Of a DNA stretch of 5,142 bases, positions 1 through 5,142 are shown one piece after another; the stretch's first letter is position 1, and each line of letters opens with the position of its first letter. The position numbers and the translations under genes were made by a program. Source of the stretch: Spirochaetaceae bacterium (lineage in GTDB: Bacteria > Spirochaetota > Spirochaetia > DSM-27196 > Salinispiraceae). The DNA lies in contig SKVS01000380.1 in NCBI GenBank assembly GCA_007129335.1, forward strand, positions 1-5,142, written 5' to 3'. The notes beneath the pieces are model-generated. The model saw only the letters and a program-made list of their open reading frames with translations, did not search any database and was not told the DNA's origin.

Positions 1-37
1 TGTCGGAAACTATACCCGACACTGTGTCGGATGTCAA
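1..37 (-). promoter_or_regulatory. Leftward promoter with palindromic operator in its spacer
   Basis: On the minus strand, TTGACA (37 to 32, full match to the -35 consensus) is followed by exactly 17 bp and then TATAGT (14 to 9, five of six matches to -10). The spacer is almost filled by the perfect palindrome CCGACACTGTGTCGG at 16-30, which has 7-bp arms around one central base. A further half-site TGTCGG lies at 1-6, near the expected transcription start at about position 2. An operator between -35 and -10 is the classic layout for a repressor such as a TetR-family protein. The family is inference, because no regulator gene is in the window. The promoter should drive a gene that begins left of position 1. 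Confidence 0.6.
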
Positions 38-66
38 GCACAGTTTTCGTTATAAGTGCATCGAAG

Positions 67-98
67 CCTGTGGTACATACTGTACGCTACCTCACAGG
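67..98. repeat. Nested inverted repeats in the intergenic region
   Basis: GTACA (73-77) and TGTAC (81-85) form a 5-bp inverted repeat around a 3-bp centre. They are enclosed by the outer arms CCTGTG (67-72) and CACAGG (93-98). The region between the left-edge promoter and the first gene has no convincing coding sequence. The structure could be a second protein-binding site or an RNA hairpin. It has no T-tract, so it is not an obvious terminator. Confidence 0.35.
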
Positions 99-215
99 TG
101 GATTTATGCGAAATTACTTACCCCCGTATATAGTACTTACCACAAGCTTTGATGCAACATGTTTACCTTCTGGTGGGATGGCTGGGGATTTCATGCAGTT
201 TATTTCGTTTCAGCC

Positions 216-244
216 TTGCACCCCCAGGGTAATTTTCCTATTAT
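216..244 (+). promoter_or_regulatory. Candidate promoter for the secreted-protein gene
   Basis: TTGCAC (216-221) is spaced 17 bp from TATTAT (239-244). The -10 matches consensus at five of six positions and the -35 at only three. Transcription would start at about 251-252, one or two bases before the ATG at 253, giving an essentially leaderless mRNA. This fits the lack of a Shine-Dalgarno sequence at usable distance from that ATG; the only purine run, AGGG, is 23 bases away. Confidence 0.4.
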
Positions 245-252
245 TTGCCTGT

Positions 253-1422
253 ATGAAAATACCTATGCTTGTTATCCTCATGGCACTGGTTGCTACTGTG
301 CCCCTCATTGGAACAACCAACGAGTCTCTTCTCATCCGAGACTTTGTTGATGATTCAGAAAAGCCTTTTACCAACCATCTCGTGTCCCTCAGTACTACCC
401 AGGAACAAGAATCAAGCGTGGTCCCAGAGTCACCTTTAGACCCTCATGAGAGTGAAAAACAGGAGGAGCCAAGCCCACCTGAGCCAGATGAAACGGATCA
501 ACCCCCTACCCAACCTGAGGAAGTTCCAGAAACAGATCCGGAGGATCCTTCTACTCCGGACGAACCTGCTACTCCGGTTGATCCTTCTGAAACAGAGGAA
601 TCTACTGATTCCAGCGAAGATCAAGAACCAGCAATTTCACCACCCGATACTCAAGAACCTCAGGAAATTCTAGTAGCCTATTATGGTCACCCGAACTCCC
701 GATTCATGGGGATTGTTGGTCGTCACAGCCTGCCGGAATTGGTGGAACTGGTAACCGCAACAGCCCAGGTATACCAGGAACTCTTACCCGAATACCGGGT
801 AATTCCAGCGATTTACCTTATCTACGGTACGGTTCAACCCGAAGGATTAATTGGGTTTATCAGCGATGCCACGGTAAACCGATATATTCAGTACGCAGAA
901 GAACATAATGTTCACATTATCCTGGATCATCAGATTGGCCGGTACAGCTTACAAGAAGCCATGGATCGGTTACTCCCCTACCTGGTTCACCCGAATGTCC
1001 ACCTTGCGGTTGATTTTGAATGGCGGACCGAACGACCAATGAGGGAGATCGGTTTTGTTCTGGGCGAAGAACTCACCTGGATGCAACAGTATATGAGCGA
1101 CTATTTGGTCCAGAATAATTTACCAAACACCAGGTTTCTCATTTTTCATCAGTTCAAGAGTCATATGGTCAGGAATCACTCTGCAATTCAGGTCGAGTTT
1201 CCTCAGGTGGAATTAGTACATTCCACCTCGGGTTGGGGATCCCCAGCAGAAAAGCGCAGCACCCATGCATACAATGCCACAATCACCCAGATCCCGACCA
1301 AGGCCTTTAAACTCTGGTACTTCTATTCTGACCGTCCTGGAATACATTTTGACAACCCGCTGATGACTCCCCAGGAAGTGGTAGACCTGGATCCACGCCC
1401 GCGAATCATAATGTATCAGTGA
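253..1422 (+). CDS. Secreted protein, P/E-rich linker and putative TIM-barrel domain
   Basis: Hypothetical exported protein of 389 residues; function unknown. I chose the ATG at 253 because it opens a signal sequence (MKIPMLVILMALVATVPLIG) and sits just after a -10-like box. The frame is open to the window edge, and ATGs at 31, 178 and 193 are possible, but the extra residues look non-coding; 193 has a GGGG five bases upstream. Residues 48-137 are a disordered-looking linker rich in Pro, Glu, Asp, Ser and Thr, as in proteins spanning a cell envelope. Residues 140-389 look folded, with hydrophobic strands ending in polar motifs: AYYGHP (142-147), LDHQIGR (224-230), HLAVDFEW (250-257), IFHQF (297-301), STSGWG (324-329) and LWYFYSDRPG (354-363). 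Acidic residues at strand ends (Asp225, Asp254, Glu256) suggest a glycosidase-like barrel. From memory, the domain resembles uncharacterised actinobacterial and chloroflexal lipoproteins. No lipobox Cys follows this signal. The gene stands alone and converges with the next one. Confidence 0.75.
   Translation: MKIPMLVILMALVATVPLIGTTNESLLIRDFVDDSEKPFTNHLVSLSTTQEQESSVVPESPLDPHESEKQEEPSPPEPDETDQPPTQPEEVPETDPEDPSTPDEPATPVDPSETEESTDSSEDQEPAISPPDTQEPQEILVAYYGHPNSRFMGIVGRHSLPELVELVTATAQVYQELLPEYRVIPAIYLIYGTVQPEGLIGFISDATVNRYIQYAEEHNVHIILDHQIGRYSLQEAMDRLLPYLVHPNVHLAVDFEWRTERPMREIGFVLGEELTWMQQYMSDYLVQNNLPNTRFLIFHQFKSHMVRNHSAIQVEFPQVELVHSTSGWGSPAEKRSTHAYNATITQIPTKAFKLWYFYSDRPGIHFDNPLMTPQEVVDLDPRPRIIMYQ
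544..597 (+). repeat. 18-bp imperfect tandem repeat in linker coding region
   Basis: Three adjacent 18-bp units lie at 544-561, 562-579 and 580-597 and encode DPSTPD, EPATPV and DPSETE. The first two are close copies that share CTACTCCGG; the third has diverged after GATCCTTCT. The repeat lies in the Pro/Glu linker of the secreted protein and probably arose by slippage, which would change linker length without affecting the folded domain. Confidence 0.55.
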
Positions 1423-1487
1423 GGGAAACATTTCGATGCCATAGAATGTTAACTCGGCTTACAGGTCAGAAGTTAGGGAAAAGTAGC

Positions 1488-1505
1488 CCGTTCATCCGTG
1501 AACAG
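1488..1505 (-). terminator. Weak hairpin after the DUF4143 gene
   Basis: Immediately past the TAA at 1508-1510, the minus strand can fold CTGTTCA against TGAACGG around a CGGA loop. That is seven pairs including one G-U. It is followed by GGGCTAC and then only four T. The stem is short and the T-tract is displaced, so termination here is uncertain. No better terminator is visible in the 85 bases between the two convergent genes. Confidence 0.25.
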
Positions 1506-1507
1506 TC

Positions 1508-2662
1508 TTACGGTGACTTCCACCAGGGGCAGACCGAAACACCTCGGTAACGTAAGGTTTCATCTCCATTATTCAAAAGAAATAAGTGCTCCTGGGGTAC
1601 ACGGGCAAGATCGGCCCAAGCGAGCAGGTGCTGAACCTGTTGAGGCCGAAAGGTAGCTGTTGACTTTATTTCATAGGCCCGCACATCCTGGCCCCGTTCT
1701 TCAATAAGATCAATCTCCATTCCCGAGGGACTGGACCAAAAATACCAGTTACTGGAAAGGGCCCGGCTCGACCGTCGTTTGACCAGTTCAGCCACCACAA
1801 GGCTTTCAAAAAAGGCCCCCTGTAAGGGATGGGATTCCCACTGGCTTTTTTCACTGATTCCTGCCAAGTGACCGGCCAAGCCCACATCATAAAAATAGAG
1901 CTTTGGACTTTTAACCAAACGTTTGTTGTAGTTGGAATGCCAGGGAGGCAAGAGGAAAATTAAATAACTGGCTTCCAGAACACTGAGCCAGTGTTTGATG
2001 GTGGTATGGGAAACATCCGTATCTCTGGCCAGGTCCGAAAGGTTCAGAACCTGACCAGTTCTGCCGGCACAAAGTTTCAAAAAGCGGTGAAAACTCTGCC
2101 AATTCTTGACCTGGATCAACTGGGTCAGGTCCCGCTCTAAATAGGTTTGTACATACTGAGCGAACCAATCTAAAGGCTCAAAGGGTCTGTCGTAGAGGGG
2201 AGGATAAAAACCTTTAAAAAGCCAGTGCGAAAAGTCAGTAAAATCAGTTGAGAGAGCACCCAACTCTTCCTGACTGAAGGGATGCAAGTTTACATACGCA
2301 GCTCTCCCTGCGAGAGACTGGTTGACCTGCGACTTGAGTAGCGGTTGATTGCTCCCAGTCAGAAAGATTCGGCCAGGTCGGGGATCTTCATCCACCAGAA
2401 CCTGCAACCACGAAGGCAACTCTGGAAAGCGCTGGGCTTCATCAATAATGCCACAACCCTGGGGGAGACTCTTCAGAACACCCAAGGGATCATCCATCAA
2501 TCTGGCCAAGGTATCGGGGCGCTCCAGATTGAAGTAGGGATAATCAGGGTAAAGACTTCTGATAAGCGTAGTTTTACCTGTCTGACGAGCACCGGTGATG
2601 ACAACAATAGGAAACTGAGCCGCCAGGTTTTGCACCCGCAAGGCACTTTTTCGAGCAATCAT
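1508..2662 (-). CDS. ATP-binding protein, AAA-type ATPase with DUF4143
   Basis: Complete 384-residue protein of usual length for this family, with the standard two-part layout. The N-terminal AAA-type ATPase has Walker A GARQTGKT (24-31), Walker B with acidic pair GIIDEAQ (71-77), sensor-type LTGSNQ (101-106) and a conserved SLAGR (116-120). A middle winged-helix-like region (about 190-235) contains LSDLARDTDVSHTTIKHWL. The C-terminal DUF4143 part has FFESLVVAELVKR (284-296), EIDLI (316-320) and AYEIKS (329-334). Glu286, Asp318 and Glu331-x-Lys333 are arranged as in PD-(D/E)XK nuclease folds. The cellular role of this widespread family is not established; it should be a soluble ATPase. No Shine-Dalgarno precedes the ATG, but a promoter and a large palindrome lie directly upstream. 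It is separated from the ABC operon by a terminator and is probably monocistronic. Such genes are often scattered accessory genes in multiple copies. Confidence 0.92.
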   Translation of the reverse strand: MIARKSALRVQNLAAQFPIVVITGARQTGKTTLIRSLYPDYPYFNLERPDTLARLMDDPLGVLKSLPQGCGIIDEAQRFPELPSWLQVLVDEDPRPGRIFLTGSNQPLLKSQVNQSLAGRAAYVNLHPFSQEELGALSTDFTDFSHWLFKGFYPPLYDRPFEPLDWFAQYVQTYLERDLTQLIQVKNWQSFHRFLKLCAGRTGQVLNLSDLARDTDVSHTTIKHWLSVLEASYLIFLLPPWHSNYNKRLVKSPKLYFYDVGLAGHLAGISEKSQWESHPLQGAFFESLVVAELVKRRSSRALSSNWYFWSSPSGMEIDLIEERGQDVRAYEIKSTATFRPQQVQHLLAWADLARVPQEHLFLLNNGDETLRYRGVSVCPWWKSP

Positions 2663-2668
2663 AGGTCA

Positions 2669-2697
2669 AGCATAGGCAATATTTTCGCAAATTGCAA
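2669..2697 (-). promoter_or_regulatory. Candidate leaderless promoter of the DUF4143 gene
   Basis: On the minus strand, TTGCAA (2697 to 2692) is followed by 17 bp and TATGCT (2674 to 2669). Each element matches consensus at four of six positions. Only six bases separate the -10 from the ATG, so transcription should start at about the A of the start codon. The lack of any Shine-Dalgarno sequence there is consistent. The -35 element lies inside the 29-bp palindrome. Confidence 0.45.
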
Positions 2698-2715
2698 GTT
2701 CAACTTTCAATTTGC
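2687..2715. promoter_or_regulatory. 29-bp quasi-palindrome, probable operator
   Basis: GCAAATTG (2687-2694) and CAATTTGC (2708-2715) are exact reverse complements. Inside them AAGTT (2696-2700) and AACTT (2702-2706) also pair around a single central C at 2701. Only the 2695/2707 pair is mismatched, so 13 of 14 arm positions match. The site overlaps the -35 element of the DUF4143 gene, which is what an operator for a dimeric or tetrameric repressor would do. The ATPase itself, with its winged-helix-like segment, is a possible but unproven binder. Confidence 0.6.
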
Positions 2716-2746
2716 ACAAAAATCCACCCATACTTCAGGAGGATTT
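2716..2746 (-). terminator. Rho-independent terminator candidate of the ABC operon
   Basis: On the minus strand, AAATCCTCCT folds against GGGTGGATTT around a 7-base loop (about 2720-2746). That gives ten positions with one T-T mismatch and one G-U pair. The last T of the stem runs into a T-tract (TTTTT, 2722 to 2718). It begins 32 bases after the permease stop codon. The stem is only moderately stable, but position and T-tract fit an operon end. Confidence 0.5.
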
Positions 2747-2778
2747 CTTACCTCTATTCCCACCCCTTCTCTCTCCCC

Positions 2779-3975
2779 TTATTCCCAGCGAAAGGTCTTC
2801 ACGCCAATGGTGTAGCAAATCAAAATCCACAATCCAATGACCCCGAACTGGGGAAGTAAGTCCGTAAAACCCGGTCCTCTATGGAGGATGTTCTGAAACC
2901 CGTCGATGACCGGGGTCAGGGGAATAAACCTACTTATGGCCTTAAGAATATCGGGAAAAAAGGATTGGGGAACCCAAACTCCACCCAGCGCCAGGGAGGC
3001 AAAGAACACAATTTGTCCGTACACATCCGCCTGGGAAGGAGACTTACTGATCCCGGAAATGGCAAAACCCAGACCCAGGAGCATTACCGTGGAAACCAGG
3101 GCAAAAAATCCATACAGTACCAAATTCTCTGGCAAGGGCATTCTGAAAGCCAGCACAGCCGTTGCGGTCATGACAGCGAGCAAAAACAGGGCCAAAATTC
3201 CAAAGGACAGCATGGTTCCAATGAGCAGCTGACCACCGGAAAGGGGCATGGCGTGCAGTCGCCGCAATGCCCCGGTCTTTCGATCCATGGGTAACAGGGT
3301 TGCAGCACCGAATACTCCCATCATGAACAAACCGAGGGCGGAAAAAAAGGTAAAAACAATGCTGATGGGCATAACCCCATCCCCAAGAACCGACCTTTGC
3401 ACCAGGTTCAGGGGCATTTGAACCCCAATAATTGCCTGGTTAAGCTCTAAAATAATTCCATTCAGAATACTCCGGGCAATATCCCCGGTTTGACCCCGGG
3501 TCTCATCGATGTACAGCTCAATATTTCCACCGGGCAAGCCTTCATTCATGGCCGAAACCGATCCAAAATCCTTCGGGAGATGAATTACCACATCCAAATC
3601 CCCATTTCGCAGTCGCTCCAGAGCACGCTCCAAAGCATAATCCAGAGCATACTCAATAGCTGCCGCCGGGGTTTCTCCAGAAACAGCTGCTTCATCAAAA
3701 ACCTGCGCTTCATCCTGAGCCTGAGCATCGGCAATTATTTTTAACATCCCAACAGATTCCAACGCTTCAGCTACAGCAAAGGAAATTTCATGGTTTGATT
3801 CGTTTACCAAAGCAGTATTCAACGATAAGGAGTCGGTATTCGTGGTGAATGCCCCGGAAACAATCAGCAAAATCATGGGCAAACCGAAAAGAATAATAGT
3901 CCCCACCGGATCCCGCAGAATGCGAATAGACTGGAGCTTAGCCAAATGCAGCGATGTTTTTAGGTATTTGATCAT
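2779..3975 (-). CDS. ABC-2 type transporter permease with large extracytoplasmic domain
   Basis: Complete 398-residue membrane subunit of an ABC exporter, matching the ABC-2 permease layout with a big loop after the first helix (ABC2_membrane_3-like). Predicted membrane segments are about 24-42, 202-230, 250-277, 285-308, 319-341 and 373-392. Residues 43-200 form the extracytoplasmic domain. The cytoplasmic MDRKTGALRRLHAMPLS (230-246) is the family's usual coupling-loop motif, and GGVWVPQSFFP followed by IPLTPVIDGF (331-360) is the typical C-terminal signature. The ATG lies 2 bp after the ATPase stop, with GAGGG 7 bases upstream, so the two are translationally linked. The extracytoplasmic domain contains a four-residue repeat (about 106-121, AIEY ALDY ALER ALER). 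It should pair with the preceding ATPase. The substrate is unknown: drug, lipid, peptide or sodium export are all possible. Confidence 0.9.
   Translation of the reverse strand: MIKYLKTSLHLAKLQSIRILRDPVGTIILFGLPMILLIVSGAFTTNTDSLSLNTALVNESNHEISFAVAEALESVGMLKIIADAQAQDEAQVFDEAAVSGETPAAAIEYALDYALERALERLRNGDLDVVIHLPKDFGSVSAMNEGLPGGNIELYIDETRGQTGDIARSILNGIILELNQAIIGVQMPLNLVQRSVLGDGVMPISIVFTFFSALGLFMMGVFGAATLLPMDRKTGALRRLHAMPLSGGQLLIGTMLSFGILALFLLAVMTATAVLAFRMPLPENLVLYGFFALVSTVMLLGLGFAISGISKSPSQADVYGQIVFFASLALGGVWVPQSFFPDILKAISRFIPLTPVIDGFQNILHRGPGFTDLLPQFGVIGLWILICYTIGVKTFRWE
3614..3661 (-). repeat. 12-bp tandem repeat inside the permease gene
   Basis: Four adjacent 12-bp units lie at 3614-3625, 3626-3637, 3638-3649 and 3650-3661. 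The first two, CGCTCCAGAGCA and CGCTCCAAAGCA on the + strand, differ at one base. The third differs from the first at three and the fourth is more diverged. They encode four tetrapeptides that would extend a charged helix in the extracytoplasmic domain. Unit length keeps the reading frame. Confidence 0.65.
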
Positions 3976-3977
3976 GA

Positions 3978-4766
3978 TTAGTCCCTCAGTTCTTTCCCGG
4001 TCAATTGGATAAACACATCATCCAGGGTTGCCGGCCGAATTTCCCTGGTCTTGGTGAACCCGGAATCTAATAAACCCTGAACAAGTTTTTCCGGAGTATC
4101 CAGGGCAATAATTTTTCCCTGATCCATAATAGCAATGCGGTCACACAGGTCTTCAGCTTCGTCCATGTAATGGGTGGTAAGAACAATGGTTATTCCTTCA
4201 TTTCTCAGGTTCTTGATCAGCTCCCAGGTGTTCCTCCGGGCCTGGGGATCAAGTCCGGTGGTCGGTTCATCCAAAAAAAGCAGTTCGGGTGAATGGGCAA
4301 TAGCCATGGCAATGCTGAACCGTTGCAGCTGTCCGCCGGATAACTGTTCAGGATACGAGCGGGCTTTGTCCTGGAGCTGCACCCGTTCCAGGAGTTGGTA
4401 AGGAGTCATACCACGGACCTGGTAGACACTTAGGGCAAAGCCCAGGAGCTCCTGCAGCCGTACCTTGTCAAAAAAGTTAGCCGACTGAATTTGCACCCCA
4501 ATGGATCGTTTTACCTCTTCGGGGTTCAATGACACATCGTACCCCGCAACCAATGCCATGCCCCCATCGCTTTTTCTCAGGGCTTCCAATATTTCCAGGG
4601 TTGTGGTTTTTCCCGCACCGTTAGGGCCAAGGATTCCAAAAATCTCACCCCGTTCTACATTGAAGGAAATTCCCCGGACTGCCTGAACTGAACCATAGCT
4701 TTTGGTCAGTTCATGGACCTCTACCATGTATTGGCTTGTTGGTGTTGATGTTGCTGATTTCGGCAT
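3978..4766 (-). CDS. ABC-2 exporter ATP-binding protein (DrrA/NatA-like)
   Basis: Complete 262-residue nucleotide-binding subunit of an ABC exporter, acting at the inner face of the membrane. All motifs are intact: Walker A GPNGAGKT (47-54), Q-loop Gln94, signature LSGGQ (142-146), Walker B LLFLDEP (162-168), D-loop GLDP (171-174) and switch His199 in LTTHYMDEAE. The C-terminal REIRPATLDDVFIQLTGKELRD is the typical end of this subfamily (compare family form RPPTLEDVF). I start at 4766 because GGAGG (4779 to 4775) lies 8 bases upstream. A longer form from the ATG at 4781 would bury that site in codons 1-3 and has no Shine-Dalgarno of its own. The ATG at 4727 also lacks one. The gene follows the membrane protein by 25 bp and precedes the permease by 2 bp. 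The first ~13 residues are a Ser/Thr-rich extension before VEVHELTKSYG. Confidence 0.93.
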   Translation of the reverse strand: MPKSATSTPTSQYMVEVHELTKSYGSVQAVRGISFNVERGEIFGILGPNGAGKTTTLEILEALRKSDGGMALVAGYDVSLNPEEVKRSIGVQIQSANFFDKVRLQELLGFALSVYQVRGMTPYQLLERVQLQDKARSYPEQLSGGQLQRFSIAMAIAHSPELLFLDEPTTGLDPQARRNTWELIKNLRNEGITIVLTTHYMDEAEDLCDRIAIMDQGKIIALDTPEKLVQGLLDSGFTKTREIRPATLDDVFIQLTGKELRD

Positions 4767-4772
4767 TTGAAG

Positions 4773-4779
4773 TTCCTCC
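4773..4779 (-). promoter_or_regulatory. Ribosome binding site deciding the ABC ATPase start
   Basis: GGAGGAA on the minus strand is the strongest Shine-Dalgarno in the window. It sits 8 bases (from GGAGG) before the ATG at 4766 and overlaps the in-frame ATG at 4781, which argues against the longer start. Confidence 0.75.
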
Positions 4780-4791
4780 ATTTTAGTCCGC

Positions 4792-5142
4792 TTACTGAAC
4801 CTTCACCGGCATTTTCCGGATCAATCCGTACAAAATCCCGAACTGTCCCACCAGGGAAACCAGGGTTATCCCAAAGGCCGTGAACACACCGGGATTCTGA
4901 ATTCTTGGCAGTCGCAAACCAGGAATAACAAACTCAAAACCCTGTCCCCAGAGGGAGGAGATGGTGCTCATGAGAAACAAGCCTGCAAGGATGGACGCCA
5001 GTCCGGCAATGAGCCTGAACCGGTAGAAGCTCAATCCAATGATCCACCCCATCGCAAAAAACACCAGGAAGACTAGAATATTTGCCAGGGTTTGAACCCC
5101 TAGGGAACTAAGTGCTCCTATTTCAGCACTGGGGTCCGCAAA
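4792..5142 (-). CDS. Multi-spanning membrane protein, C-terminal fragment
   Basis: C-terminal 116 residues of a membrane protein whose 5' end lies beyond the right edge. The frame is open all the way to position 5142. A GTG at 5064-5062 could serve as a start, but it falls inside a continuous hydrophobic helix (LANILVFLVFFAMGWIIGLSF) and has no Shine-Dalgarno, so it is probably internal. Three membrane segments are visible at about residues 18-39, 44-64 and 86-108 of the fragment, with a polar, Gly/Pro-rich loop (65-85) and a basic tail ending RKMPVKVQ. The GxxIGLSFYRFRLIAG pattern resembles accessory membrane proteins of ABC-2 exporter operons, but this is recall, not a search. It is first of three same-strand genes, 25 bp before the ATPase, and so likely part of the exporter or co-regulated with it. 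Confidence 0.7.
   Translation of the reverse strand, partial: FADPSAEIGALSSLGVQTLANILVFLVFFAMGWIIGLSFYRFRLIAGLASILAGLFLMSTISSLWGQGFEFVIPGLRLPRIQNPGVFTAFGITLVSLVGQFGILYGLIRKMPVKVQ

Noticed and set aside
73..85. LexA/SOS box
   Set aside because: GTAC half-sites are 5 bp apart, which does not fit the cyanobacterial-type spacing. The site also does not match the Gram-positive or enterobacterial boxes, and no SOS gene is adjacent.
31..252. N-terminal extension of the secreted protein from ATG 31
   Set aside because: The frame is open, but the added 74 residues are compositionally unlike a protein N-terminus, overlap palindromes and promoter elements, and would place the signal sequence internally.
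193..252. Lipoprotein signal (LFAC) if translation began at 193
   Set aside because: The Cys would be followed directly by a second strongly hydrophobic stretch, which is not how a mature lipoprotein begins. The signal sequence from 253 is more natural.
446..673. Overlapping frames on both strands across the linker region
   Set aside because: They are shadows of the biased Pro/Glu codons, giving Arg/Leu/Ile-rich low-complexity products with no start signals.
1427..1450. AACATT/AATGTT hairpin as terminator of the secreted-protein gene
   Set aside because: The stem has six weak A/T-rich pairs, a 12-base loop and no T-tract.
2345..2815. + strand frame antisense to the DUF4143 gene start
   Set aside because: It lies opposite a clearly coding region and its own product shows no domain. 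Its end crosses the terminator and palindrome.
2881..3294. + strand frame antisense to the permease
   Set aside because: It has a Gln/Gly/Lys-rich product typical of antisense to membrane codons, and the minus-strand permease is unambiguous.
5062..5064. GTG as true start of the right-edge membrane protein
   Set aside because: The frame continues upstream without a stop to the window edge. The codon is inside a membrane helix and lacks a Shine-Dalgarno.

Overview
The window is ordinary-looking bacterial DNA of roughly 48-50% G+C by eye. It carries five genes: one on the + strand and four on the - strand, one of which runs off the right edge. There is no rRNA, tRNA, CRISPR array or insertion sequence that I can see. 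The mix of a secreted hypothetical protein with a Pro/Glu linker, a DUF4143 ATPase and an ABC-2 exporter would fit a free-living spirochaete (Spirochaeta and relatives), but this is a weak guess. No marker gene fixes the taxon.

Left edge (1-252): no gene, but dense in regulatory signals. A near-consensus sigma-70-type promoter reads leftward out of the window (TTGACA, 17 bp, TATAGT). A perfect 15-bp palindrome fills its spacer and a further half-site lies near its predicted start, so a repressor-controlled gene probably starts just left of position 1. Further right come a second palindrome (73-85) and a candidate promoter for the first gene. Positions 253-1422 (+) encode a secreted or membrane-anchored protein with a signal sequence, an acidic Pro/Glu/Ser/Thr linker and a C-terminal domain that looks like a TIM-barrel hydrolase of unknown function.

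Middle (1508-2662, -): a complete AAA-type ATPase with a C-terminal DUF4143 domain, convergent with the first gene. A 29-bp near-perfect palindrome overlaps its predicted -35 element. The predicted transcription start falls on the ATG, so this gene is probably transcribed alone from a leaderless, possibly self-regulated promoter.

Right (2716-5142, -): an ABC-2 exporter operon. In transcription order it contains the C-terminal part of a multi-spanning membrane protein (5' end outside the window), an ABC ATPase (best start 4766), a permease with a large extracytoplasmic domain, and a candidate rho-independent terminator at 2716-2746. The ATPase and permease should form one exporter. The partial membrane protein is probably an accessory or second permease subunit. 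The substrate cannot be read from the sequence.

The most interesting points are the repressor-type promoter at the left edge, the large palindrome at the DUF4143 promoter, the two probable leaderless genes, and the unassigned secreted protein. I do not see a clearly new multi-gene system.
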